Shown here piece after piece: positions 20,933-31,509 of a DNA stretch of 64,000 nucleotides. The notes under the pieces are model-generated. The model searched no databases. It worked only from the letters and a program-made list of their open reading frames with translations, and was not told the DNA's origin. How positions within the stretch are numbered: the first letter of the stretch is position 1; each line of letters starts with the position of its first letter. This stretch comes from Notolepis coatsorum (lineage: Eukaryota; Chordata; Actinopteri; Aulopiformes; Paralepididae). The position numbers and the translations under genes are program-made. The stretch is taken from NCBI GenBank assembly GCA_963971535.1, contig OZ020589.1:49454192-49518191 (forward strand), written 5' to 3'.

Positions 20933-23112
20933 TGTGAGGATTCGCCTGTTCCCTGAACTTTTCCCTGTCTACTCTCCCTCACCAGCCCCCACCCTTGCGA
21001 TGATTTACTCTCCTCTACTCTTCAGCAGCCCCCACCCTTGGACTACCTTCACGCAGCTGTCATAGTTTATGATTAGCGCCCCAGAGGGCTTTATATACCT
21101 GGACCTCCCTTCCAGTCCTGGTCGGGTCGTTCTGTATCTGTGTTCACTCTGTGTTCATGGAGTTCTGTACGTTACCATCCTGTACGTTACCATCACCTGC
21201 CGCGTCTCCGGCGTGAGACGACGTGCCAGCCATCACCACCTGTCGCCGTTTGCCTGGAGTGGGACACCGTCTTCGCTCTCTAATTCTCTACGGGAGGTTT
21301 TCCAGTGTTCCCACTCCAGACGTCAAGCCGGCGCGTCATCGCTCCCTATTTTCCACGGGAGGATGGCATCTCTTCGCCCCGGTCCCCTGGGACCCCTTTG
21401 TTCTGCGTTGCCCGGCCCCCCCGAGGAGGAGGAAGAGGATCTCCGTGCCTGGAGTGGGACACCGCCTTCGCTCTCTGATTCTCTACGGGAGGTTGCCAGT
21501 GTTCCCACTCCAGACGTCAAGCCGGCGCGTCATCGCTCCCTATTTCCACGGGAGGATGGCGCCTCTTCCCCCCGGCCTCCGCTGTCGGGCCCCTGTACCA
21601 AGTCAAGTCAAGTCTCCGTGCCCGGCCCCCCCCCGAGGAGGAGGAAGAGGATCTCCGTGCCTGGAGTGGGACACCGCCTTCGCTCTCTACTTCTCTACGG
21701 GAGGTTGCCAGTGTTCCCACTCCAGACGTCAAGCCGGCGCGTCATCGCTCCCTATTTCCACGGGAGGATGGCGCCTCTTCCCCCCGGCCTCCGCTGTCGG
21801 GCCCCTGTCTCAAGTCAAGTCAAGTCTCCGTGCCCGGCCCCCCCGAGGAGGAGGAAGAGGATCTCCGTGCCTGGAGAGGGACACCGCCTTCCCTCTCTAA
21901 TTCTCTACGGGAGGTTGCCAGTGTTCCCACTCCAGACGTCAAGCCGGCGCGTCATCGCTCCCTATTTCCACGGGAGGATGGCGCCCCCGGCCTCCGCTGT
22001 CGGGCCCCTGTCTCAAGTCAAGTCAAGTCTCCGTGCCCCCCCCCGAGGAGGAGGAAGAGGATCTCCATGCCTGGAGTGGGACACCGCCTTCGCTCTCTAA
22101 TTCTCTACTGGAGGTTGCCAGTGTTCCCACTCCAGACGTCAAGCCGGCGCGTCATCGCTCCCTATTTCCACGGGAGGATGGCGCCTCTTCCCCCCGGCCT
22201 CCGCTGTCAGGCCCCTGTCTCAAGTCAAGTCAAGTCTCCGTGCCCGGCCCCCCCGAGGAGGAGGAAGAGGATCTCCGTGCCTGGAGTGGGACACCGCCTT
22301 CGCTCTCTAATTCTCTACGGGAGGTTGCCAGTGTTCCCACTCCAGACGTCAAGCCGGCGCGTCATCGCTCCCTATTTCCACGGGAGGATGGCACCTCTTC
22401 CCCCCGGCCTCCGCTGTCGGGCCTCTGTCTCCGTACCAGGCCTCCGCCCGCTCCCCGTGACAGGCCTCCGCCGTCGGGCCCCTGTCTCCGTGCCCGGCCC
22501 CCGCTGTCGGGCCCCTGTCTCCGTACCAGGCCTCCGCCATCGGGCCCCTGTCCCCGTGACAGGCCTCCGCCGTCGGGCCCCTGCCTCCGTGCCCGGCCTC
22601 CGCTGTCGGGCCCCTGTCTCCGTGCCCGGCCCCCGCCGTCGGGCCCCTGTCCCCTTGCCAGGCCTCCACCGTCGGAACCCTGTCCTCATCCCTGTAAGCA
22701 GCCCTGGCCCGTAGCCCTGGCCCTTAGCCTTTGTCCCTGACACTTAGCCCTGTCCCTTAGCCTGTTCGCCTCTTAAAGGCACAGTGCCGCATTTTCCTTA
22801 TTTCCTTGACTCTAGTGTTTTGTGTTCTCCCCTGTTCCCCTCTCCAGTGCCCCTGGTCCTAGTCCTTGACATTTAGCCCTGGCCCTGTCCTTTAGCCCTA
22901 GTCCCTTAGCCTGTTCGCCTCTTAAAGGGACAGTGCCGCATTTTCCAGTTTTCCTTGACTCTAGTGTTTTGTGTTCTCCCCTGTTCCCCTCTCCAGTGCC
23001 CCTGGTCCTGGTCCTTGACATTTAGCCCTGGCCCTGTCCCTTAGCCCTAGTTTTGGCTTACTCTCATACCTGTCTTGTGTTGTGCGATTGGGGTCGGTTT
23101 CAAACCTTAACA
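20933..23112 (+). repeat. 5' giant LTR (2180 bp)
   Basis: Unique promoter-like part (20933-21240), then a ~205-bp minisatellite (marker gggaggttnccagtgttcc at 21292, 21487, 21699, 21909, 22109, 22319). Then a ~36-65-bp GC-rich repeat of gtcgggcccctgtctccgt (22400-22680), a 149-bp repeat (marker cctcttaaag at 22769 and 22918), and the terminus ggggtcggtttcaaacc. Overlapping frames of 60-340 codons run through the array in several phases. The unit length is not a multiple of three, so they are not coding. Confidence 0.93.
21087..21097 (+). promoter_or_regulatory. TATA-like promoter element in the 5' giant LTR
   Basis: ggctttatata follows a conserved block (tagcgcccc-agagg) that is also present in the gypsy LTR at 37985-38009. 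Position about 155 bp into the LTR fits an LTR promoter. Inferred from sequence only. Confidence 0.5.
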
Positions 23113-23748
23113 GTATGACCCGACCAGTCGACGACCCCAGCCAGCACAGACAGTGTATGTGAGTTAGCCCCTATTAGTTCCCTCTAGTTCCCTCTAACCC
23201 ACTCTAGCTCCCTCTAGTTCCCTCTAGCTCCCTCTAGTTCCCCTGTTAGTTCCCCTGTTAGTTCCCCTGTTAGTTCCCCTGTTGACTCCCCTGTTAGCTC
23301 CCCTGTTAGCCTCGTTAGCTCCCCTGTTGGCTACCCTGTTCCCCACAGCTAGGACTGTCCTTCCAGCTAGCTTGTTCTCCTTTGCTGTTCCAGCCCTGTC
23401 TGCTAGCCTAGCTCCGGCAGCTAGCGCAGCCTCTATGCTAATGTAGCAGTACAGCTAGCATAGGCCCTGTAGCTAGCAATGCTCTGGCAGCTACCCAGTC
23501 CCTCTGCTAGCCCCACTTTAGGTGTAGCTTCCCCTGCTAGCATGGCCCAGTTTTTTTTTGTTTGTTGCCTTGTCTTGTCCCCTGCCCCGCTGTCTGATTC
23601 GTTAGTGTTCTGACCGTCATGTTAGTGTTCTGCCCCGTCATGTTAGTGTTCTGCCCCGTCATGTTAGTGTTCTGACCGTCATGTTAGTGTTCTGCCCCGT
23701 CATGGTAGTGTTTCGGTCGCCCGGTGGCTCCCGTGGAGGGGGAGGTAC
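23113..23748 (+). other. internal region of the giant-LTR element
   Basis: It starts with gtatgacccgaccag and a gaccccagccagc stretch, possibly a remnant of a gag start. Then come short tandem repeats: gttagttcccct units near 23240-23330, a tagc-rich part, and about five units of gttagtgttctgccccgtcat near 23595-23710. It ends in ggtggctcccgtggagggggaggtac (the purine tract) at 23748. There is no coding frame. Confidence 0.8.
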
Positions 23749-26382
23749 TGTGAGGATTCGCCTGTTCCCTGAACTTTTCCCTGTCTACTCTCCCTCACCA
23801 GCCCCCACCCTTGCGATGATTTACTCTCCTCTACTCTTCACCAGCCCCCACCCTTGGACTACCTTCACGCAGCTGTCATAGTTTATGATTAGCGCCCCAG
23901 AGGGCTTTATATACCTGGACCTCCCTTCCAGTCCTGGTCGGGTTGTTCTGTATCTGTGTTCACTCTGTGTTCATGGAGTTCTGTACGTTACCATCCTGTA
24001 CGTTACCATCACTTGCCGCGTCTCCGGCGTGAGACGACGTGCCAGCCATCACCACCTGTCGCCGTTTGCCTGGAGTGGGACACCGTCTTCGCTCTCTAAT
24101 TCTCTACGGGAGGTTTTCCAGTGTTCCCACTCCAGACGTCAAGCCGGCGCGTCATCGCTCCCTATTTCCACGGGAGGATGGCGCCTCTTCCCCCCAGCCT
24201 CCGCTGTCGGGCCCCTGTACCAAGTCAAGTCAAGTCAAGTCTCCGTGCCTGGCCCCCCCGAGGAGGAGGAAGAGGATCTCCGTGCCTGGAGTGGGACACC
24301 GCCTTCGCTCTCTAATTCTCTACGGGAGGTTGCCAGTGTTCCCACTCCAGACGTCAAGCCGGCGCGTCATCGCTCCCTATTTCCACGGGAGGATGGCGCC
24401 TCTTCCCCCCGGCCTCCGCTGTCGGGCCCCTGTCTCAAGTCAAGTCTCCGTGCCCGGCCCCCCCGAGGAGGAGGAAGAGGATCTCCGTGCCTGGAGTGGG
24501 ACACCGCCTTCGCTCTCTAATTCTCTATGGGAGGTTGCCAGTGTTCCCACTCCAGACGTCAAGCCGGCGCATCATCACTCCCTATTTCCACGGGAGGATG
24601 GCGCCTCTTCCCCCCGGCCTCCGCTGTCGGGCCCCTGTCTCAAGTCAAGTCAAGTCTCCGTGCCCCCCCCCCCGAGGAGGAGGAAGAGGATCTCCGTGCC
24701 TGGAGTGGGACACCGCCTTCGCTCTCTAATTCTCTACGGGAGGTTGCCAGTGTTCCCACTCCAGACGTCAAGCCGGCGCGTCATCGCTCCCTATTTCCAC
24801 GGGAGGATGGCGCCTCTTCCCCCCGGCCTCCGCTGTCGGGCCCCTGTCTCAAGTCAAGTCTCCGTGCCCGGCCCCCCCGAGGAGGAGGAAGAGGATCTCT
24901 GTGCCTGGAGTGGGACACCGCCTTCGCTCTCTAATTCTCTACGGGAGGTTGCCAGTGTTCCCACTCCAGACGTCAAGCCGGCGCGTCATCGCTCCCTATT
25001 TCCACGGGAGGATGGGGCCTCTTCCCCCCGGCCTTCGCTGTCGGGCCCCTGTCTCAAGTCAAGTCTCCGTGCCCGGCCCCCCCGAGGAGGAGGAAGAGGA
25101 TCTCCGTGCCTGGAGTGGGACACCGCCTTCGCTCTCTAATTCTCTATGGGAGGTTGCCAGTGTTCCCACTCCAGACGTCAAGCCGGCGCGTCATCACTCC
25201 CTATTTCCACGGGAGGATGGCGCATCTTCCCCCCGGCCTCCGCTGTCGGGCCCCTGTCTCAAGTCAATTCAAGTCAAGTCTCCGTGCCCCCCCCCCCGAG
25301 GAGGAGGAAGAGGATCTCCGTGCCTGGAGTGGGACACCGCCTTCGCTCTCTAATTCTCTACGGGAGGTTGCCAGTGTTCCCACTCCAGACGTCAAGCCGG
25401 CGCGTCATCACTCCCTATTTCCACGGGAGGATGGCGCCTCTTCCCCCCGGCCTCCGCTGTCGGGCCCCTGTCTCCGTACCAGGCCTCCGCCGTCGGGCCC
25501 CTGTCTCCGTGCCCGGCCCCCGCTGTCGGGCCCCTGTCTCCGTACCAGGCCTCCGCCGTCGGGCCCCTGTCCCCGTGACAGGCCTCCGCCGTCGGGCCCC
25601 TGCCTCTGTCTCCGTGCCCGGCCCCCGCCGTCGGGCCCCTGTCCCCTTGCCAGGCCTCCGCCGTCGGAACCCTGTCCTCATCCCTGTAAGCAGCCCTGGC
25701 CCGTAGCCCTGGCCCTTAGCCTTTGTCCCTGACACTTAGCCCTGTCCCTTAGCCTGTTCGCCTCTTAAAGGCACAGTGCCGCATTTTGCTTATTTCATTG
25801 ACTCTAGTGTTTTGTGTTCTCCCCTGTTCCCCTCTCCAGTGCCCCTGGTCCTAGTCCTTGACATTTAGCCCTGGCCCTGTCCTTTAGCCCTAGTCCCTTA
25901 GCCTGTTCGCCTCTTAAAGGCACAGTGCCGCATTTTCCAGTTTTCCTTGACTCTAGTGTTTTGTGTTCTCCCCTGTTCCCCTCTCCAGTGCCCCTGGTCC
26001 TGGTCCTTGACATTTAGCCCTGGCCCTGTCCCTTAGCCCTAGTCCCTTAGCCTGTTCGCCTCTTAAAGGCACAGTGCCGCATTTTCCTTATTTCCTTGAC
26101 TCTAGTGTTTTTGTGTTCTCCCCTGTTCCCCTCTCCAGTGCCCCTGGTCCTGGTCCTTGACATTTAGCCCTGGCCCTGTCCTTTAGCCCTAGTCCCTTAG
26201 CCTGTTCGCCTCTTAAAGGCACAGTGCCGCATTTTCCAGTTTTCCTTGACTCTAGTGTTTTTTGTGTTCTCCCATAAAGGGACTGTTCCGCCTTTTGTTC
26301 TATAATAAAGATTTGCCCTGTTTTGGCTTACTCTCATACCTGTCTTGTGTTGTGCGATTGGGGTCGGTTACAAACCATAACA
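23749..26382 (+). repeat. 3' giant LTR (2634 bp)
   Basis: Same layout as the 5' LTR with seven ~205-bp units (marker at 24108, 24324, 24529, 24738, 24943, 25148, 25362) and four 149-bp units (cctcttaaag at 25761, 25910, 26059, 26209). TATA-like ggctttatata at 23903-23913, poly(A) signal aataaa at 26304-26309, terminus gggtcggttacaaacc. Frames of 80-366 codons through the array are repeat artefacts. Confidence 0.93.
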
Positions 26383-26511
26383 CAAATGAGAACTCAAAAC
26401 ATTATATAGGTCCTGGCCAGAACATAAACATAAGTAGGTTAATTGATCATTAATATTTTACTAAATAATATCTTACAATTCCGATTAATCTAATAAACAA
26501 TAAATACACTG

Positions 26512-27000
26512 TATTTTAATGCCATTATTATGTCACACTTAACATACTGTCTGACTAGCTGGACACAAGCCTCCTGTACAACATTACGATCTGTACAGGT
26601 AGTTTACCATCAGGCTGTGAAAGTTCTGGACAGGAAAACAAACAGCCACCACCATTGTTATAGCATAGCAAACCAGAACCTACTGAGCTGGGACAATCTT
26701 GTCAAATTCAAAGATGCCTGCCTTACCTATAAAATCCTACATGGCTTGGCTCCTCCCCCCCTCTGTACTTTCATAAAACAGAAAGCATCTGCTGATAGAT
26801 ATACCAGGTCTGTAGTCAGAGGGGACTGTGTAGTCCCAAACAGGAGGTCTGCTTTTAGTCAGACAGCCTTTTCCGTGAGAGCAGCCCACACCTGGAACAG
26901 TCTGCCAACACGGCTCAGGGAGTATCAAAGTTACATCTCATTTAAAACTAACTTAAAATCATGGTTGAGAGATGGTCAAGTGTGCGGCCATTTTAACTGA
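26512..27000 (+). pseudogene. LINE reverse transcriptase C-terminal fragment
   Basis: About 160 codons ending TGA at 26998-27000. The segment starts MSHLTYCLTSW, has the LLSWDNLVKFKDACLTYKIL stretch, and near the end FSVRAAHTWNSLPTRLRE followed by SFKTNLKSWL. This pattern is the known C-terminus of non-LTR retrotransposon reverse transcriptases. No RT catalytic core is present, so it is a 5'-truncated copy. The downstream A/T-rich DNA to about 27330 ends in aataaatacaaaatacaaat, a likely LINE 3' tail. The clade cannot be assigned from this piece. Confidence 0.8.
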
Positions 27001-27200
27001 GGGGTTGTATTTTAATGTATTTATTTGTATGTATTTTAGTGTATTGTAACCTATACTGATTCATACTGTGTTTTAATTATTGTACTATGTTTTTTAACTG
27101 AGGGGTTGTATTTTAATGTATTTATTTGTATGTATTTTAGTGTATTGTAACCTATACTGATTCCTACTGTGTTTTAATTATTGTACTATGTTTTAATTAT
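26992..27200 (+). repeat. tandem duplication in the LINE 3' UTR (~97 bp x 2)
   Basis: The block ttaactgaggggttgtatttt ... ttaattattgtactatg occurs at 26992 and again near 27090, almost identical. It lies just after the stop of the LINE frame. Confidence 0.85.
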
Positions 27201-27408
27201 TGTTGTGTTCATGTCACCTGCCCCAGAGACTACAGTTGAAAATTAGCCAACTTGGCTAAACTGGCATATTTACAGTCAAATGTTCCTTAATATGCACTGT
27301 CTCTGTATTTTAAACCAATAAATACAAAATACAAATACAAACTACCAAACTGAACAACCAATAATCTTAATTTCTTAAAGGAAATACATATAACAAATCT
27401 AAATTACA

Positions 27409-27617
27409 ATACAATGTTGGGACAGTTCTGACTGAGCATGTCAGTGAGGAGGGCAGCCCTGGCAGAGTAGTTGGGCACAAATCTATGGTACCAACCTGAC
27501 ATGCCCAAAAACGACCTCAACTGCTTCCTGGTTGGCGGCAGGGGACACTGCTGAATGGCTTGGACCTTGTGGACCTGAGGCCGGCAGACTCCGTTCCCGA
27601 TGACATATCCCAGGTAC
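27409..27617 (-). pseudogene. Ty3/gypsy RT-RNase H junction fragment
   Basis: On the minus strand about 68 codons read without a stop: YLGYVIGNGVCRPQVHKVQA, then LRSFLGMSGWYHRFVPNYS and ALLTDML. These are the RT thumb motifs of Ty3/gypsy pol. Both sides break off, at 27617 against a plus-strand LINE fragment. It is a relic with no start or stop of its own. Confidence 0.85.
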
Positions 27618-28065
27618 AGTCAAGAATGCAGCTGTGACCGCGTCCCCGGCCGCCAAGAACCTTGGTGTTGTCCTCGATGACCAGTTGAACTTCTCTGCTC
27701 ACATCGCAGCGACAACCAGAACCTGCAGATTCCTCCTGAGCAACGTCAGAAGGATCCGCCCCTTCCTGACAAAAGAAGCCACCCAACTCCTCGTCCAATC
27801 AACAGTCATCTCCCGCCTCGACTACTGCAACGCACTGCTAGCTGGCCTCCCGGCTACTGCCACCAAGCCTCTTCAACTCATTCAAAACGCAGCGGCCCGC
27901 CTGATCTCAAACCTACCGAAGTCACCCCACTTCTTAGGGACCTGCACTGGCTCCCCATTGCTGCACGTATCCGCTTCAAGGCCCTCGACCTAGCATACCG
28001 TGCGGCAAAGGGAACCGCTCCCACCTACCTCCGGTCAATGGTCTCTAACTACACACCCTCATGTG
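27618..28065 (+). pseudogene. L2-type LINE reverse transcriptase fragment
   Basis: The reading starts at AKNLGVVLDDQLNF and continues through RRIRPFLTKEATQLLVQS, RLDYCNALLAGLP and IQNAAARLI. These are typical CR1/L2 RT C-terminal motifs. A frameshift near 27935 moves the following LHWLPIAARIRFKALDLAY into another frame. It stops abruptly near 28062. Both ends are truncated, so this is a dead fragment. Confidence 0.88.
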
Positions 28066-29320
28066 ACATTGTGATACCTCGGTACATGTTTGCAAAATGT
28101 TTGGTATAGCGTTTACTGCTGCTGTCGCCGTGGGCCGTTTTGAGCGCAGTGCGCACTTCGCAACTTATTAACCGCTGTGTTTCCTCACTTCATAGCCTAG
28201 TTTTAAAACGGAAGGGATCTTGAATCAGGATTAATTTATCATCATAAACCCCATATCAGCCCTATAATTTCTTATATTTCAAAAAAGCTACTGGCCAAGA
28301 TGAATATGTTCTGTACAACTGTGTAACTAATGGTACGCAGGGTGATTTGTGGGTAATGCTTGCCTATTTTCCGATTTAGAACTGTCAACTAATACAATAA
28401 GCCTAATTTAACCTGCCACAGAAAGTAGCCTGTATTTTGGCCTCCTCATAGACTTGCTATTCTAGGCTAAATCTATGGTCAGTGGTCACAGAGAGAAATG
28501 TTCATGGTCACAAACTGTCCCAAGGTCTATGTGGAATAAAGTGACATGGGTTCTTTGGTACCTTCATTTTCCTTTCGATTTCTATTTCTCTTCTTGTCTC
28601 CTTTTCACTCTCCTGTGATGTTGTTTCTTTTCTTCCTATACTCTTCCCACTTCTCCCATTTTTACTCAAATTTCTCGTCTTGTAGCCTCAGCCTATGTGT
28701 GATTCTCTCCATTTCCTGTATCCCCCCCTACTATCTATGTCCATTGTTCTTTAGTCTGTGCTTCTACTCTATACCACATTTTCGTCAATGCTTTCTTGGC
28801 TGCTACTAGTAATATCTTAATCAAGTATTTGTCTTCCCCCTGAATTCCTTCCTGTGTTAAGTTCCCTAAATACAATACTTGGCCTGTCTGGGGTATTTCA
28901 TATCCTACTATTTCATTTATTATCTCTCCTATCTCTTCCCAATAGTTCTTTATTATCTGACATCCCCAGAATATGTGTGTGTGGTTTGCTATTTCCTGAC
29001 TTTCGTCTTGTTTACATCAGGGTCTCCCATTTTCAGCCAAAGCACCTTAGAATAAACTAAAATAAAACCCACATAAACCGTGATCCATCACAATCTATGT
29101 CTATACATAGGTTTTCTAGGGCATTCTTTCACATACAACCATCATATATGATTTTCTTTTTATTCAAACAAAGTCAATAAAATTAGGTTACAATAGATGT
29201 ATTATCATTTTCTGAATATACAGAAATGTTAGTAATGTTTTTCCATGAAAGCCATGATGCATATCAGCATACAGATTAAAACCTTAAATGAGACCAAGCT
29301 AAAATAAAATAAAATATATA
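28066..29320. other. non-coding, no gene recognised
   Basis: AT-rich and pyrimidine-rich anonymous sequence. A 38-bp segment at 28998-29035 (tcgtcttgtttacatcaggg core) recurs at 30657-30694 inside the TTAA element. No protein motif found. Confidence 0.5.
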
Positions 29321-29729
29321 TTAAAGGTGCTATGCATTATAAATGTCATTTTTCAGTCTCTAGCATTGTATTATAGTAATAGGAGTTCGTATCAATGTGT
29401 TTTTGGGCCTAAATACTATATTGGCGAATTCCTCAGCTACAGCCCATCCCCTCTTTGCCTCTAGTAAATCAGGTCATGTTGATTTGACGACCTGGTGCAC
29501 GTCACAGGGCGCTGTTTATAGCGCACGGTGATGTGATTGGCTCTGTGGTTTTAGTAATGCCCGCCTCCATTCTTGCTACCTGCAGGGTGGAAGGTTTGTC
29601 CAGAAGATCACTAATCAGCTGAAGCCTGATGCGGTTCCCTCGGTCTTCGACAGACAGACCGGCGTTAGCTCTCGGGACTCGGGAGCGATCGCTAGCTACT
29701 TAGCACCAGCCGGGGCCGGCGTTAGCAAC

Positions 29730-29963
29730 CGGGAGCGTCGTTGAGCATTCAGCCTGCTGGCTACCTAGATCCACTTCAACCAGCGTCGCGGAGCATTCAG
29801 CCTGCTGGCTACACAGCTTGTCGGTGTGCTAATAGCCTCTGCAAGCTAACGGTAGCTGGCTCCAGGCTATTAGCACATCGACAAGCTGCTGGAGCTCCCG
29901 ACGCTCGGCTGGTTGAAGTGGATCTAGGTAGCCAGCAGGCTGAATGCTCCGCGACGCTCCCGG
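29730..29963. repeat. large imperfect inverted repeat (hairpin 1)
   Basis: Left arm: gagcattcagcctgctggct, then cctagatccacttcaacc. It is met in reverse complement by the right arm ggttgaagtggatctagg, then agccagcaggctgaatgctc, at 29912-29950. Inner parts also pair (cttgtcg-tgtgctaatagcct with aggctattagcaca-cgacaag). The left outer arm is partly duplicated (29745 and 29790). Confidence 0.88.
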
Positions 29964-30108
29964 TTGCTATCATGTGCAGGTCCTCTTCTCAGACCTGTGT
30001 GGCAAAGCACTGCACACGCATCATGCAAGCTACACATCGCTGCATGTTGATCAATGGTGGCCCACTCGGTGCATCACAGTGGGCTACTATTGTGCTAACA
30101 ACAACCGC

Positions 30109-30415
30109 GGTGTCCGGCTTGTCGGCCGGCATGAGTGCTCGATTTGGGGTGGTTCTCTCCTCCTTGTGTGCCCCCGTTCTCGCGGGTGTCCTGCCGGGGA
30201 GCTTGTGGACGCGACAACAGCGGCGGCCGTAGCGTTAGTTAGCTCATAGCTATTGTGTACCACTAGCGTTACGGCGGGCTCGAGCACCCTACGGCTGCCG
30301 CCGTTGTCGCGTCCATGGGCTCCCCGGCAGGGTACCCGTGGGGACGGGGGTGTACAGAGAGGAGAGAACCATTTTGTGTCGGGCGTGCATGCCGGCCAGC
30401 GAGCCGGACGTCGGG
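30109..30415. repeat. large imperfect inverted repeat (hairpin 2)
   Basis: Left arm gtccggcttgtcggccggcatg (30111-30132), gccggggagcttgtggacgc and gacaacagcggcggccgta. The right arm has tacggctgccgccgttgtcg, gcgtccatgggctccccggc and catgccggccagcgagccggac (to 30411). The spacer holds gttagctcatagctattg. Confidence 0.85.
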
Positions 30416-31124
30416 ATATGTTGTTAGCACAATAGCTACCAAGCTAAGCTATGTTAGCTTCTAACGGTGTATACACAATATGTACAACGACACAATGATT
30501 TACATTATTACAAATATGGTAACGTGGTTGTGGCTTTTACAAATAGTGGTAACATATATATAGATAGACAGTACTGCTACATCTCTATATTTATGACCTA
30601 CCATATTTGTATTGCTACAGTACTGCTCAGTACTGCTATGATGGAGACCAGAGAAAGACTTTCGTCTTGTTTACATCAGGGTCCCCCAATTTCAATTCAT
30701 GGTAACATATTATATATATATAGATAGACAGTACTGCTACATCTCTATATTTATGACATACCATATTTGTATGTAACCTGAAACCTAATCTCTGACAGGG
30801 AGATGGGCGGAGCTATTTGGTGGGTGGCTGTCACTCAAAGCATTCTGCCAGAATGGGTGGAGCCAAGCCAATAATAGCCTGCTTTCATGAGGCTGAAAAA
30901 TGCTGGTTTTGAGTGCAAGATTAGAAATATAAAACAATGATTATTTTTGGAATAAAAATTACAGATGTGTTACATAGACTCACAGGAAGTGTGTAAAGTT
31001 GCCCAAATAGTGCTAGGAATAGCAGTGCATAACCCCTTTAAAAGAAGAGTAGCCTATAGAGCTTGAAATATGCCTTTACTGTAGGCCTACACATAACCTT
31101 CACTCCATGTCCAGATCCACATAT

Positions 31125-31358
31125 TTACACCTCTGCATTCTGAACAGGATACAGACCAATCAACGTCAGTGTCAACCCTTGACGACGGCATTTGCAGTGC
31201 ATAGTGCCACAACCTGACTTGCAATTGCAGTGCACAAGCTCAAAAAAGTATTGACGAGCAGAGTCCTGGTCAGAATGGATGGGAATGAGGCATGAGTATT
31301 CGATTATACAGCCCCATTCCTCCGGTGGTAGCGAGTCTCCCATCCATTCCTGAATCAT
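31125..31358 (-). pseudogene. fragment of a CXC (tesmin-like) cysteine-rich transposon-encoded protein
   Basis: A 77-codon minus-strand frame contains CNCKSGCGTMHCKCRRQGL, the first half of a tesmin/TSO1-type CXC motif. Such motifs are frequent at the ends of uncharacterised repeat-derived proteins in fish. The second half is lost (the frame continues LTLTLIGLYPVQNAEV, suggesting a local deletion or frameshift). No start or partner domain is visible. Confidence 0.5.
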
Positions 31359-31509
31359 GGTGGCAAGTTGCGAAGGTGGATAGATGCTTTGCTATCAGTC
31401 ACCTTAGTATAGAAACTTTTCAGCCTGAGGTCATTGAGAGAATCCATTTCTCTACCTTTGTAGATTAGTATCATTCCCCTGCAGCAGCAATTTCATCCTT
31501 GGTAATTGA

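Larger units (their letters stand above)
20933..26382 (+). mobile_element. non-autonomous LTR element with giant minisatellite-filled LTRs
   Basis: Two LTRs (20933-23112 and 23749-26382) begin tgtgaggattcg and end aacc(t/a)taaca. They enclose only 636 bp. The target duplication caaat is exact (20928-20932 and 26383-26387). The LTRs differ in length (2180 and 2634 bp) because two internal tandem arrays differ in copy number: about 205-bp units (6 and 7 copies) and 149-bp units (2 and 4 copies). The internal region has no gag or pol frame. Its last 45 bases (ggtggctcccgtgga, G-rich, gtac) match the end of the pol/purine-tract region of the gypsy element at 33.8-38.7 kb, and the LTR ends also match that family. 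It is best read as a deletion derivative driven by that family. Confidence 0.93.
29321..31041. mobile_element. 1.7-kb TTAA-flanked non-autonomous DNA transposon with foldback interior
   Basis: It starts ttaaaggtgctatgcattat and ends with the inverted atgcataacccctttaa type sequence (11 of the first 14 bases after TTAA match). TTAA duplication at 29321-29324 and 31038-31041. The interior has no transposase. It holds two long imperfect hairpins (29730-29963 and 30109-30415) and a ~157-bp direct repeat (gatagacagtactgctac at 30562 and 30723). TTAA targets suggest piggyBac or Kolobok. The superfamily is inferred only from TTAA and the end structure. Confidence 0.68.

Noticed and set aside
21069-25735. 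Long overlapping frames of 60-366 codons rich in Pro, Arg, Ser and Glu
   Set aside because: They run through the LTR minisatellites in several phases on both strands. The unit lengths (about 205 and 149 bp) are not multiples of three, so the same DNA is read in different frames in successive units.
29741-30249. 163- and 101-codon frames as a host gene
   Set aside because: They run over the inverted repeats of a non-autonomous element, overlap each other in different frames and carry no recognisable domain.
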